DNA of 64,000 bases from Blasia pusilla (GCA_050084515.1 CM114271.1:51274001-51338000), one strand, 5' to 3'; shown: positions 41,101 through 52,930, numbered from the stretch's first letter. Program-made: numbers and translations. Notes: generated by a model from the sequence alone, not told the origin.

Positions 41101-41545
41101 TTGAGAGTGGAGATATTGAAACTCTTGGACCCCACATTGATTGTGTGGCAGTATCCCGAAGAGGATGTAGCTACATTAGATCTATTTGGAATGATTAGCA
41201 CTACTTTGGCTGCAATGTTGCAGACCGCAATATATGTACACCAATACTTGTATGTTGAGAGGGATGAGACTACACGTAGAGTCTCACTACAACATGTGTC
41301 GAGACTAGTCTAGCAGTATCCTCATTTATTGCTGGTGTGCAGTTAGGGGATATCAACATATGTTGCAAGCCAAAATTTCATTGTTGGGGGCGCTGGACCT
41401 GGATAGAGTTGGTCCGATACAATTGGTGGTAGCAGGGTCGCTACGTCAAGGTCATTTTTTGGCGGGTCAGGGACTTGGTTTGAAGGACCCGAGATTGGCC
41501 ATATTTTGAGTGGATGTAAGGTCTTCGACACTTGCAGACTAGTTG
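41101..41545 (+). pseudogene. Cytosine-5 DNA methyltransferase domain in Gypsy pol, N-terminal half (motifs I-IV)
   Basis: Seen: TLDLFGMISTTLAAM (DLF at 41179) fits C5-methyltransferase motif I, with the glycines of DLFAGIGG partly lost. YLYVERDETTRRV, about 30 residues on, fits motif II (Glu that binds the cofactor ribose). After a frameshift, RVGPIQLVVAGSLRQGHFLAG and GLGLKDPRLAIF (41410-41510) fit motif IV, GGPPCQGFS.AG..G..D.R..L, with the catalytic Cys codon now CGT (Arg, 41444-41446). Known: in C5-methyltransferases this Cys attacks cytosine C6, so this copy is dead. Context: it lies after the protease, where reverse transcriptase would normally follow. The domain stops at 41545, where the CACTA element begins, and resumes at 52332. 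Inference: an enzyme captured by the retrotransposon. Confidence 0.72.
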
Positions 41546-41765
41546 CACTAGAAGAAAACTATGGTTTTTATGACTCTACTATGAATGACTTATGAATGAA
41601 ATAACTAAAAGTATGACTCTATTGGTGTGGTCATTTTGTATGCCGTAGAAAACCCAAATAGTCATAAGTGAAGAATTGAAATAGTAGTTTAAATGACTTA
41701 GTTATCTACAAGTCATATCCCATGACTCTGTCAGTCATCTGAGTCATTTTTACACACATGTTTAT
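41546..41765. repeat. CACTA left subterminal repeat region
   Basis: ATGACT and AGTCAT words in both orientations occur about a dozen times (for example TATGACTCTA, ATGACTTA, GTCATCTGAGTCAT). They are the presumed TNPA binding sites. The same words dominate the right end. Confidence 0.75.
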
Positions 41766-42186
41766 CAAAGACAATTAATTGGAGAATGTGATAGTTTTAA
41801 ATTTTTTTTCTTTTTCTGTGTAATGAAAATATTATAATTTTCTTTGACTGAATAATCCGACATATTTTATTATTTTAAAATAAAAATATATTTGATTTTT
41901 ATAAGTTAAAGTTTGATGCTGCATCGCACCGGCATTCTCATAGTGAGTAAATAACAACATATTAGAATAATAAGTGACGTACTAGAAGATACATCCCAAA
42001 TATTAAACCATGAATGATTTCTTTTAAAGATTTTATTTTCTTATAAAGTATAATAAGAAAAGATGGAAATTGAAATTTGGAATAAAATAATTTGCCAAAT
42101 TTTTTCAATGAAATTTTAAATCAAAACTAGAATAAAAAAATTTAAAGATGAAAATATTCATAAAATATTAATTCATAATATGAACC

Positions 42187-42248
42187 TTTGAAAATATTAA
42201 TTAAGACACTAAACTAAAAAGATTTGTGTCTTAATTAATATTTTCAAA
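42187..42248. repeat. Perfect 23-bp inverted repeat, 16-base loop
   Basis: Arms 42187-42209 and 42226-42248 (tttgaaaatattaatt... and its exact complement) form a long AT-rich hairpin. It lies inside the CACTA element directly next to the tRNA-like sequence. It could be a hairpin-type miniature element or a cruciform by-product. Confidence 0.85.
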
Positions 42249-42249
42249 A

Positions 42250-42340
42250 GCAACCCTGAATGGATCTGGCCGGGGTCGATCTCGAGTCTCCAAGGCCAAA
42301 GGCGAGAGCCCAATCAGTAAGCTTCGGTGCTCACTTTACT
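42250..42340 (-). mobile_element. tRNA-like head of a SINE (candidate)
   Basis: On the minus strand AAGCTTACTGATTGGG resembles a pol III A box (TAGCTCAGTNGGTNGG) and GAGATCGACCCC, about 40 bases on, resembles a B box (GGTTCGANNCC). The segment between reads like a degraded tRNA arm. No poly(A) tail or target duplication was delimited, so this is tentative. Confidence 0.35.
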
Positions 42341-42960
42341 CACAGAAAGACTCTTTTATAATTATGTCATACAATTTTGTTTCTTAGAGTTTCGTATTGC
42401 AGACATGAGACGGATCGTAAGGGCCGGTGGGAAGGGAGGTTAGAGCGAGCACGGGAGAGACTCGAGCACATGATCAAGAAAATAGGTGAAGAGCCGAGAG
42501 GGCGCTTGAACGAACACGAGAGAGGAGAGTGAGAGACCAAGAGACCTAGACTACATTGCAAGAGAGGAAATAGAGAGACCACGAATACGAAGAGATTCAT
42601 ACACTGCAAAGGAGGAGATTGAGAGGCCACCTAAACTTTTTTGGAAGGCGGATTCTGTGATCCGAGGTGCAATTTGAAGAAAACTGGGAGAGTGCGAATT
42701 AAGGAAGCTGCTCCGGAGATGCTCTCAAGGTCGAGTTGAAAATACATTGTGGTCGCAAACATATCTCTCCCTATTTTCTCCTTGTGCTCCGTCTAGTACC
42801 AGTCCTTTTAAATTCTGGTCCTGCGTAGTATATCTTACAAAGTTAATGCCTGTTCTACCATTAGGTATTTTGGCTACACTAAGGTTGGGCCCCAAATGTG
42901 CTGAGCCAGACAATATGGTGAACTGAGGAAGGCGTAACTTCCTGTGCATGTATGCTCATC

Positions 42961-43602
<642 letters not shown>

Positions 43603-44110
43603 AAGTTTTGGGTTTAAACCCCAAAACTACAAGTCCCAACAGGCCTTGTATGTTGGGATGACATGTTCTACATCACTGCTCTTGGATAGCTTATAATGAG
43701 TGAACCGCGTGCAAGCAATATAGCAATACTCTCTATCGAGTTGCCCATTGCTGTAGTTGGAACCTGTAGTGAGCTTGCGATGTCGTTCCCCTGGGTGGTA
43801 GGTGTGGATTAGTGTGTCCTATAATCCATGTGACTTGTGGCTATTGTGCAACAAGTAAGGTGTCTAGTGGACTAAGTTGGAGAAATGGAGACCTCTCCTT
43901 CTTTTGAAGTTGGATTCACGGGCCTTCCTCTGCAGCTTAATGGCAAGACTGTTCACCTTGGCAAGTAGTGATGATCTCTGGGGGTAACACGCGGGCTCTC
44001 TTTGGGCACTCTTCCGCTGGGAGGCAGCTCCTCCGCACAAATAGGACAGCGAGTCCCTGTCTGGACTCTCGGGCTAGGAGCTTAAACATTCTCCCCAGAT
44101 CCTAAATCAG
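43603..44110. other. Presumed LINE 5' region
   Basis: No coding potential recognised. It lies between the direct repeat and LINE ORF1 and is of similar composition to ORF1, so it is plausibly the LINE's 5' untranslated region. Confidence 0.3.
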
Positions 44111-44752
44111 TTGTTTGCCAAACCTCTACATATAATCAGCGGCCTTGAGCCCAATATATCTCCGTCCTCCCAAGCTTGTGAGGAGTATCAGTTCACCTAT
44201 CAAAGGCGCATACCAAAGCTCAGCATCCCCAAGCTAGGAGGGGAATACCGGCATGTTTATGTGAGACGATCAAAGGCCCCCTGCAGTTCAGATGTGGGCA
44301 GAGAGTACAATCTGGTCTATAGGAGGAGACAACGGTTCCACATGATCATTTTTGGTGTACGTCCCACAATAGACTTCGTCTCATTTAAGATCATGTGTGC
44401 AACTTTGGGCTTTGAATTCCTGGCTACTGCTGGAGTTACTCGGATGATGAATGGCCGTCAATGTATCTTCAAGGCGTCCATCAAGGGCAGAGGAGGCCAA
44501 TACTTGGCTTGCCACAAAAACCACGTGTCTCAAGAATTGAGATGTGCCTACAATTGGAGGGCTATGGTAGTCGAGGGTGGTTCCAGCTTGAAGGAAAGGC
44601 CCATCTCCACAAAACGGTTGGTGATCTACACATCTAATATCTTTAGTGCTCTCCAAGGAACCAGAGATGAAGAGCCTCCACATGAAGAGGTTCCATGTTG
44701 CAAGCAGCCACATCTACGCCAAAAGTGTGCCCGCCGACCCCAACCCACTTAG
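44111..44752 (+). CDS. LINE ORF1-like protein with a 20-residue tandem repeat
   Basis: An intact frame of 213 codons ends 17 bases before the endonuclease motif GTWNFCGLN, the ORF1-ORF2 arrangement of L1-type LINEs. Residues 25-73 contain three copies with an exact 20-residue period: EYQFTYQRR, EYRHVYVRR and EYNLVYRRR, each followed by a variable spacer. The C-terminus is Cys/His/Arg-rich (CCKQPHLRQKC). I do not recognise an ORF1 RNA-binding fold, so the ORF1 role rests on position. Frame integrity contrasts with the broken ORF2 and may reflect low decay or chance. Confidence 0.55.
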   Translation: MFAKPLHIISGLEPNISPSSQACEEYQFTYQRRIPKLSIPKLGGEYRHVYVRRSKAPCSSDVGREYNLVYRRRQRFHMIIFGVRPTIDFVSFKIMCATLGFEFLATAGVTRMMNGRQCIFKASIKGRGGQYLACHKNHVSQELRCAYNWRAMVVEGGSSLKERPISTKRLVIYTSNIFSALQGTRDEEPPHEEVPCCKQPHLRQKCARRPQPT

Positions 44753-44769
44753 TGACAGGTCTCCGTTTG

Positions 44770-46330
44770 GGTACTTGGAACTTCTGTGGACTGAACCATG
44801 CAATGAAGCACCTGGAGGTTGCTGAAGTTTTGCTGAAAAATCAAATACATATATGCGGTGGTAAGGAAACTTAGGAAACCAAGTTAATGGAGATATCCCA
44901 TGGACCGCACTATGCATGGTTTGGAAAGATGTGGAGCACCTAGGCGGACAACAACAAAGGTATGAAGGGTGTCAGGTTCTTCATCACAGACTTCATGGTA
45001 GACAGGTGTGAGATCATCAACACAGGGCTCGAGTATGAACACAACATATGGGTCAAAGTCCGAGCATCATGCAACTCGCCGGATATGTATATTGGGTGTA
45101 TTTACATGCCTACAAACAGTGAATCTGCTGCTGTAATAGAGGCATCTTTTGACAGTGTGAAAAGTGATTGCCTTGGGTTCCAGACAAGGGAAACATAGTC
45201 TTGCTGGGTGACTTCAACAGATGGGTGGGGCAAGGCACTGATCCCCAAGCAAAGATCGGGATGTTTGGCGATGTGAGAGTGAATGGAAATGGCACACGAC
45301 TGATCACGATGTTGAGGGAACTTCAACTGATGGCACTGAATGATAGGCATAAGGCGGGTTCCCCGACTTGGACTAGGGCCAACTTCAAGGAGAATGAAAG
45401 CTCCATTGTGGACTACATAGCTGTGGATGAGGAACTCTACACACGCAGTGGGAAGATCATAGTGGATGCGACAGGCATTAGAAGATCAGATCATTAATTG
45501 GTTTCGACATAGTTGCAGCAAAGGCTAAAATGCTCGACCAAACTAGTGAAGAGAGTGATCAAGAAATGGAGGATAGAGGACTTCCAAGATGAGGGTAACA
45601 AGAAGGTGTACATTGGCAAGTTGGAAGTAGATCTCTTGGCATTTGATACTTTCATTGAATCTACGGTCAAGACCTTTGGGTTCACAAGAACAAGTATGGA
45701 CATGGTGCTGGCATTGTGGGAACGTGGAGTGATAGATACCGCCAAGATTGCTGTCGGCAAGAAATTGATAATATGCGGCAGAGCCATCAAATGGTGGTCC
45801 TTGGAACTCAAGGCAGCCATTGCCAAACAAAGGGAAGCGTATGTAACAAGTGCCAAAGCCAAGGACGATGCATTCTTGTGTGCAGAGTATGTGGCCTTAT
45901 GCAAGGAAACCCGTCTTCTCGTGCGCATGCACAAGAAGAAATTGAACCAAATAACATACTCATCCATCAATGAGAAATTCACTGAGAATCAGAAAAAGTT
46001 TTGGATGGAAGTGTAGAAATTAAGCAAGGCCAGAGACAAAAACGACGTAAAGGCCTTGAAGAGAACAGACGGTGGAATGGTAACCACGGCTAAACACATC
46101 CGACATGTGTTGGAAGACCATTACAAGGAGTTAGGCAGGAAGCCCGCATGGAAATCCCTTGAAGAGCAGAACTTCGAGAGGGTGGTGGAGGATTTTGTTA
46201 GGATATAATGGGAGAAGGTAGATGATGAGGTTGAGCTGGGCAACCGATATAACGATTGGTTCTCCCTGGTTGAGATGGGAGAAACCATCAAAGAACTTGT
46301 GAACCACAAAGCAGGCGGTGGTGATGCACA
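44770..46330 (+). pseudogene. LINE ORF2: APE-type endonuclease, reverse transcriptase mostly missing
   Basis: Seen: GTWNFCGLN (44770), then HICGGKET followed by TAG where a Trp is usual, MYIGCIYMP, NIVLLGDFN (GDFN at 45207-45218) and SIVDYIAVDEEL..RRSDH (ending 45497). These are the catalytic motifs of L1-type apurinic-like endonuclease in order, across one frameshift near 45170. A 500-bp linker rich in Lys follows (KWRIEDFQDE..), reaching FSLVEMGETIKELVNHKAGGGD (46260-46325), which resembles the beginning of LINE reverse transcriptase (..I..LK.GKA.G.D). The polymerase core, including any (Y/F)ADD, is absent. Most LINE copies lose the 5' end; this one has lost the 3' end. Confidence 0.75.
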
Positions 46331-47924
46331 TTTGAATGCACATGTGGAAGAAGAGCCAAAGCAACTATTTCAAGAGAAACTTCTTGATTCTAGCTTAGAT
46401 AATGTCAATGTAGATATAGCACCAAGAAAAGTGGGACGTAATGTCATTCTTCCACATTGTCCATTGGACATAGATAGGGTAGTGGTTGGAGGGGAAACTT
46501 GCTGCCAACATGTACAAGGCAGAAAAATGACGTTGATCTTAAGAGGGTGAATCCAAGTGATGAGGGGGATCTTAATAGGGTGGATCCAAGTGATGTTGTG
46601 CTTTAAGGTTTCAACCCAGTTTTCAAAATTTTACTTGAGCAAGCTTCTTAAGAGAAGCCATTGAGCCTATATAGAGAGATGAAGCTTTGTGTGATGGGTG
46701 GGCTAGACTTAGGTATCCCAGGTAACTCAGATTCCATGAGTGAATCTGAACAAGACCAAGAGGAGAAAGTGTTACCAAATCCTTACGAAGAGATGAAAAA
46801 GCAACGAATTTTGGCGATCAAGGCTCGTGAAGTTTCCATCTTCAGTAGTACTAATCGTTTCCTACAGTAAGTGTGAATAAGAGTGTTTATTAGTAAATGA
46901 GACCATTAATATTAGTGTTATTTCCTTATTGAGTGAAATCTCAAAATTGATATGGTTGGTTTTTTTAAAGTGTGTCAAATATAATAGGATCTGGTAGGAG
47001 AAAGAGACATCATTATGTACTTGTAGAGGCAAAATAACAGCCACCAAGGCGAAGTCTTCGCTTAAAGGAGATAAGCGAATTGGGAGATTCCAAGAGTGTT
47101 GTAAGTTCAAAAGAGTGCACGTTGACTCCTGCACAAAATCAGATTGTCGTGATGTCCTTTGACTGGAGAATCATTATGATATGCAAGAGGAAGATTTGCA
47201 TGACCACGATCACTTACAAGAGTCATGGGTAAGTTTTGCACTTCTCTTTTCTCCGATGGAAATATCTAGGCAATTTTGGTAATATTGTTAAGGCAAATTA
47301 GGAAAAAATTTAATTCCATTTTTTTTACACTTCATTGTCTTGTGTCTAATTGCAGAACCCAACCCAACCCCTAAGCGCACAAAGGGAGGACATGCTAGGT
47401 TCTCCTTTTCAACCTCGATGTTGGAATGCACAAAGAGAATCAAATAAAGACACTTCCTTGGGAAGATCTACACGAGGTGGTCCTCCACCACTATATCCTA
47501 GTGAGGCATGGACATCTAGTGGGATGCAATGGAATCCTACACTAGGTGGGTGGTTTTCCCCAACATCCCCCTCCTCCGCAAGGATATGGTTCATGGCCTT
47601 ATGGAGCACAACAAGAGTGGGCTGGTAGTAGTATGTCCTCACAACAACCATGAGTTTCATTTGTAAGTATATCTTAGCAAATTTCATATATTTGGTTCAT
47701 TTGCTTTGTTTTGTATCACCATTTATTCATTAATTGTGTTTAATTGTCTGGTGGCAATGAACTTAGGATGGGGGATCAGATCCTCCAAATCCCTATGAAA
47801 GAGGTCTATCCCATTTGTGTATAGAAGAGGATCTGAGCTACCTCCCAATGCAAGTCAATTATGTCCTTCGCCTAGCATGACTCCAAATCCTAGTGATGGA
47901 GGCCAAAGTATTAAAGTTGGAACC

Positions 47925-48126
47925 CTCTCTCTCTCTCTCTCTCTCCCAGGATCCTCCCGTTCATGGCTAGGCAGAATCAGATTGCTAAATTCTTGCATAG
48001 TTGTGTGAAGACCAGGGATACTCACCTGGCTCTGAGGACCCCTTAGGCCCTCGCTAGTGCTTGCTCTCTCTCCAAAATTGTTGTTAAGTCTCAATACTAA
48101 GTCCCATGGCCCTATGGGGTCCCCGT
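47925..48126. repeat. Short (CT)n tract and insertion joined to direct repeat copy 2
   Basis: A short CT tract (47927-47945), then about 180 bases ending GGGGTCCCCGTGG that immediately precede direct repeat copy 2. With 48127-48315 this looks like one inserted repeat of about 390 bp lying in the TNPA-like gene. Copy 1 has the large CT array in the place of this upstream part. Confidence 0.45.
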
Positions 48127-48315
48127 GGACAATAAATCTATTCTTTCATTCATTCATTCTTTCTCTGAAATAGGAGAATTCTAGTTTCAACACGTTTACT
48201 AGCCTAGACTCATTGTCCAAAGCTGGAATTCTGGTCGATAATACTTTGTGGGGATCTCACTTGACCTAAGTGCACTTTAAGTTTTTCTGATTTTGTAACG
48301 TTACTCAGATTTCCA
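48127..48315 (+). repeat. Direct repeat copy 2
   Basis: Nearly identical to 43437-43602, with about 26 additional internal bases. Both copies lie within the CACTA element, and a CT tract precedes each. See the entry for copy 1. Confidence 0.85.
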
Positions 48316-51020
48316 CATTGTCCCATTGTTACTACTTATGCAGGGGGTAGGGCAAGTATATCCAAGCGTGATGTATGGACAAATGAACTAAATCAACATA
48401 AGGATCTAAATTTGAAGCCTCAATGCGAGCTTATGCCAAACAGGTGTCCTAAAACCAAGGTTCGTGGTTATGAGCCTTGGTTGAGTGATCTCAAAGTACG
48501 AGCCCTGCGTTATCTTGATTTGTCATGTATCGAGATAAGTAGACAAGACCTTGTGAGTATGGCAATGGTTACCAACTATATAAATGAATCCTATATCTAT
48601 GTTGGGGCACTTGTTTTGGATCCTGAGTTCTTAAGAAAGAAAATTGCCCAACTCTTAAAAATGGAGAGGTCAACTTTAAAGGCCTATTGGCTGAAGAATG
48701 GAGGCCATCGAGAAGTCCCTTGCCATCCTGAAGCAAGGGCGATGGAATGGGAACGAATGGTAGACTATTGGATGTCAGAATCAGGCAAATTTAAGGCCGA
48801 GAAAATGACGAAAGCTCGATCACATGTTCAGACTTTGAACTAGAGCGGCCGATCATGCTTAGACTATTTTTCAGTAAGCCCTTAACATGAGCTTTGACTT
48901 TCACTTGAAAAAATGTAGCTTCAAATTGTTGGGTTTTTCTTTTGGTATGCACTGTATCAATTTAGGCATTCATATGAGCTTATATACTAAACCTGTATTT
49001 GTTTCTTATTTCAAATGTTTAAATAATGACACCTATAATGTGGGATGTGTTTTAGGGGGTTCCAAAAAGAGAGAATTCTGCTCACGGAGCCGGAAGAGAG
49101 GAGGTTCCATCATCACATTCCACTAGTACAAATTTTAGTGGGGCTTCACGGTTAAGTTACGCATAAATTGACATGATTGGTTAATGCAAGAGTCATGGAT
49201 AGAAAGGAAAATTAAGGAAATATGTCGTAGAAAGCATCAATATCTTGTATTATTTATCTCTTATGCTTGACAGGGAGTCGAATCAGATCTCACTTCTCAG
49301 ATGAATGAGGTGGAGACGAGATTGGATGAAGTTCTATGTGATATGAGATCCCAAATCGAGAATGGCCAGAGGGAGCAAAAAAATAAATGGAATGATCTTC
49401 GGGCGAGTCACCAACTTCTTGAGGAGAAGTTGAGTGTACTTCTGCGCATGGTAGGTAAATTGGCTCAAAGTGGAAAAGAAACAACGTCCAATGTCTCAAT
49501 TGATGATGCACTTACAGATAAGCCATCAACCCTGAAAAGTAAGTTTCTTTTCTTATATAAGTCCAATTAAATTTCATCACGGCACTTTAAATTCTGATCT
49601 GATTTTTCTTATTTCTACATCATGATCTAATTACTTCCATGGCTTGTGCAGGTCGTCATCAAGAATCGCATGAGCTTACAAACAATGTTGAGAACCTTGT
49701 TGAGGCTAAAAGGTCCCCTAAGAAAAGGAGGACAAAGCTTCACATGAATGGTGGCTTTGAAGATAGGACTACTTTGATAGGTGAAATTCTTTGACATATC
49801 CTCTCGTAGGTTTAATCATTCATATTCTCTATTGCAAGTTTTCTGAAAATTTTTAATACAAGTGTACCATAATTATACAATGTAAATTTGAAATTCAATA
49901 GGAAGTGAGAGAGTCCATAGTGCTGATCCGGTGAGTGAGGTGTTGAACAAGAGCTTTTCAAGCGTAATGATCAAAGGTAACACTCAAGCATCCGGCACAT
50001 TTTGTACTTACATTCTCCAATTTCTCCATACCTTCATTTCATGTTTTAGCAATGACGATTTCAAGTTGGATTATGGTGAGTGATTACTCACTCAGCTCAC
50101 TAAGACTATACCAAATTTTATTGGCATTTGAATTTCTTTTCTGTGTTGCTCTTCTCTAGGTAAAGAGAAGATTGATCATACCCACCTTAAAAAAATAGTG
50201 ACAAAGGTAAATTTGTGACTACTACAATATCCTAGGGTGCATATCTCAACTCTATTTTCTTTCTAGTCCATGTCTTATTTCTTCTATTTGCACTTGCTGA
50301 GATATAGAAATGTTGAAGTACATGTCAACAACAGAAGCAAATGGCATGTATGACAACATCAACCAATTCTATAAACTTACATGTTTATGAGTGGTGAAAG
50401 TGAGAATTTTCTCAAGTGATAATAGTGTTCTATATATTAATCTCTTTTAAGTTTAATGTTCTATAGGTGAAGCGATAGTGGACATACAAGCTTCACCGAA
50501 GATCAAGAAGAAGATGAAGGAAACCACCGAGATGGTTGCAAGTGTGGATAGTGACTCAGAGTGTGATCCAAAAGTGCTAAATAGCAAGAAGTAGAGGGTA
50601 AAATAATAAAGATTTCACTTTTTGCAAAGATATTTCATGAATGTTTTCGTAGATATGTGACAAAAATGGATGAATTTTTGCTATTTTTATTCTTATTTCT
50701 GGTACCCAAGCAGGTGGGGTTGTCAAGTTTTCAAGGACTTTACCAATAGATGGATGGACTTTCACCAAGGTAATGATTGAGAGTATACTAATTTATCAAT
50801 TTTTATAATTTTTTAAGATTTACCATTAACTTCTGTTTTGAATTGGTATGTATGTAGCTCCGTTTGGGAGATGAAGTACAACTCACACAACCAAAACTCA
50901 GTTGGAATATTTTGGGTCATGGAGTAGTTCCGGGCTTGAGTGGGCGAGACAAGGTCCATGGGAAGGATATAGGTCCTGGATTAGTTTGAGTGGACCTTAA
51001 GGATACTTTCAACGGGATTA

Positions 51021-51590
51021 CCAACTATGGGAGTTGAATACAATGAACGAACCTACTCAACTCACACTTGGAGATGTAGTAGTTGGAACTTCAATCATTT
51101 GGCCGGGAGTTGAATATGAAGAAGCTAGTTCATTAGAATCTCTAGATTTTGTGAATTGTTTAACCTTTCACAAAGATTCCATCAAGTCATTTGTTTGTAG
51201 TTTGGCTTCCATATGCTCTTGGTTCCTTCTTGTAGCTTGTTCATATGTAAACACTTTGATTTTGCCATACAATGAATCATCTATATTTTGGTTTCATCAA
51301 TTAGAGAATGATTTGACTGTGATGTATTTGTAGTTTTCAATATTAATTGTAATTGGCATGCACCCAAGAATTACTTGCTTGATATATGTCCTCTTCTAGA
51401 GCTTCACATTGAGATTTTGTCTATCCTCACCATTGTATATGCTACTTGTATTCACACATTACTTCTTGCTGGATCTAAGAGAATATCGGTTTATATTAAG
51501 AGGATAATGTTACTTAGATGGCCATCATCTAGTTACCAAAGTAACTCCTCTGATTTAACAATCACTAGGAGGAGCCATAACAAACAGTGA
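51021..51590 (+). other. Unassigned open frames downstream of the TNPA-like gene
   Basis: Plus-strand frames at 51034-51333 (99 codons) and 51375-51590 read in moderately protein-like sequence but show no motif I know. They may be the 3' end of the CACTA gene or a captured fragment. Confidence 0.25.
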
Positions 51591-52331
51591 ACACAATACA
51601 TGATCTAGTAATAAAACATAACTGATAGAGTAGGATGAATGACTAATATATTATGTCAAATAACTCAGACGGCCAAAATATGATGTAGTGGTCATAAAAA
51701 TGACTAATCTAGTCATGATAATAACTCATACAGTAAACACAATGACTCAAATGGTTAGGAAATACGACTCGTACAGTCATGAATGACTCGAGATAAATGA
51801 CTCAAACCATCAATATAATATCTTAGTTAGTTATAAAATATGACTATACTATATTTAAGATGACTGAAATAGTCATAATTGGGAATCCATTTAGTCATAA
51901 TTAATGACTCATGTAGTCATAGGAAATGACGCGGTTAGTACGTATGACTCAATCATTTCAACCACGTGTTATTCGTTCATATCATTACACATGTCATCAT
52001 CTGATTGAGCCTAAGAAATCCAACGTTCCCAAGTATGACACGTGGCAATGCAACAGTTGATGCTCATTTTGCCATGTAACTTCTTATTGCCATGTCATAC
52101 GCCAACTTGGCACTCTGACTTGTCACTCACACGTGCCATCTTAGTCATATATCAATGACTGAGTATCTAATGACTTGAGTCATTTACCAATCTGGTAGTG
52201 AGAGTCATATCATATATATGACTTGGTTTATATGACTCTAATGGTTATGAGTCATCATGAGTCATTTACCGTGAACAATGACTAAACCTAGTCATTTATT
52301 AGAGTAATATAATAAGCAATTTGTTCTAGTG
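51591..52331. repeat. CACTA right subterminal repeat region
   Basis: ATGACT/AGTCAT words occur dozens of times in both orientations (for example AATGACTCAAATGG, GAGTCATCATGAGTCAT) up to the TAGTG end at 52331. It is about three times longer than the left array. Confidence 0.75.
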
Positions 52332-52930
52332 TAGCCAATGATGTTCTTCAACCTATATTTTGGAGAACGTCCCATTGTTAGATGACACTCAAGCTCGAGT
52401 GATGACGAGTGTGCATTAGACACGGTCGTGGATAGAACCTATGATGATGTTGAATGCTATGAATGTTGGATCGTGCTCACACCGTCCATGACTGTGGTGG
52501 TTGAACCCTTTACCATCCAAGTTTTTGAGACGGGCTTATGATGGAGTTCAGAGACCATCAATACTTATAGTGGATGCAATCTTGGATTGAGGGCGGAGAT
52601 CTTAAGTTATTACTCGTGATGATGTACCACTATTAGGAGTGGCCAATTGGGTGGTTCAATTGAGGTTACCATTGCCTAGGTTGGTGAGGTTTTTGTCATG
52701 TTATGCTTTTTATTAGGGAGGACCACACATGATGTGGGATGAGTGGGCACATACACTAGCGGAGCCAAAAACTGACGAGCAAGAGCGAGATATGGGATTC
52801 TCTATAAGTACAACGACCATGCCTATGATGGTAGAGCCATCTAGAGACAAATATTGGGTCAATTTATGGACTTGAACCACTTACTTGGATGTTTAGTCTT
52901 GGTTTGGCTTAGTAGAGACAGATGCAAGTG
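52332..52930 (+). pseudogene. Cytosine-5 DNA methyltransferase domain in Gypsy pol, C-terminal half (motifs VI to X)
   Basis: Seen, all in one frame with a few stops: YILENVPLLDDTQARV (ENV at 52363-52371, the invariant motif VI of C5-methyltransferases); GSCSHRP*LWWLNPL (52468-52512), which fits motif VIII with a stop at the second Arg position (R.R.W); LRLPLPRLVRFLS..AF, target-recognition-like; WAHTLAEPKTDEQERDMGF (52744-52800), which fits the motif IX/X (V)RE.ARLQ.FP region. Known: ENV and motif VIII residues position the target cytosine. Context: it starts at the first base after the CACTA right end and continues the motif order broken at 41545. No methyltransferase motif is repeated on both sides, so these are two halves of one domain. 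Confidence 0.75.

Larger units (their letters stand above)
46661..51020 (+). pseudogene. TNPA-like gene of the CACTA element (multi-exon)
   Basis: Coding-like blocks in order: NPYEEMKKQRILAIKAREV (46775-46845); PPRRSLRLKEISEL (about 47040); a Pro/Gly/Trp-rich segment (47350-47640); 48412-48843 with YEPWLSDLKV.., KAYWLKNGGH, then EWERMVDYWMSESGKFKAEK.TKARSH; a coiled-coil-like block (49301-49540); then short exon-like pieces to LRLGDEVQL..LSWNILGHG (50858-50930). The order resembles plant En/Spm TNPA-type proteins (PF03004, Transposase_24), in which a [W].(L/M)V.YW.S..GK...EK...R block precedes coiled coil and a GDEV.L C-terminal block. TNPA binds subterminal repeats. The gene is interrupted near 47.9-48.3 kb by an unrelated repeat, and exon limits are uncertain. 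I see no TNPD partner. Confidence 0.55.

Noticed and set aside
45513-46016. Lys-rich 167-codon frame as a host gene
   Set aside because: It continues the LINE reading directly after the SDH endonuclease motif and leads to an RT-like start, so it is ORF2 linker.
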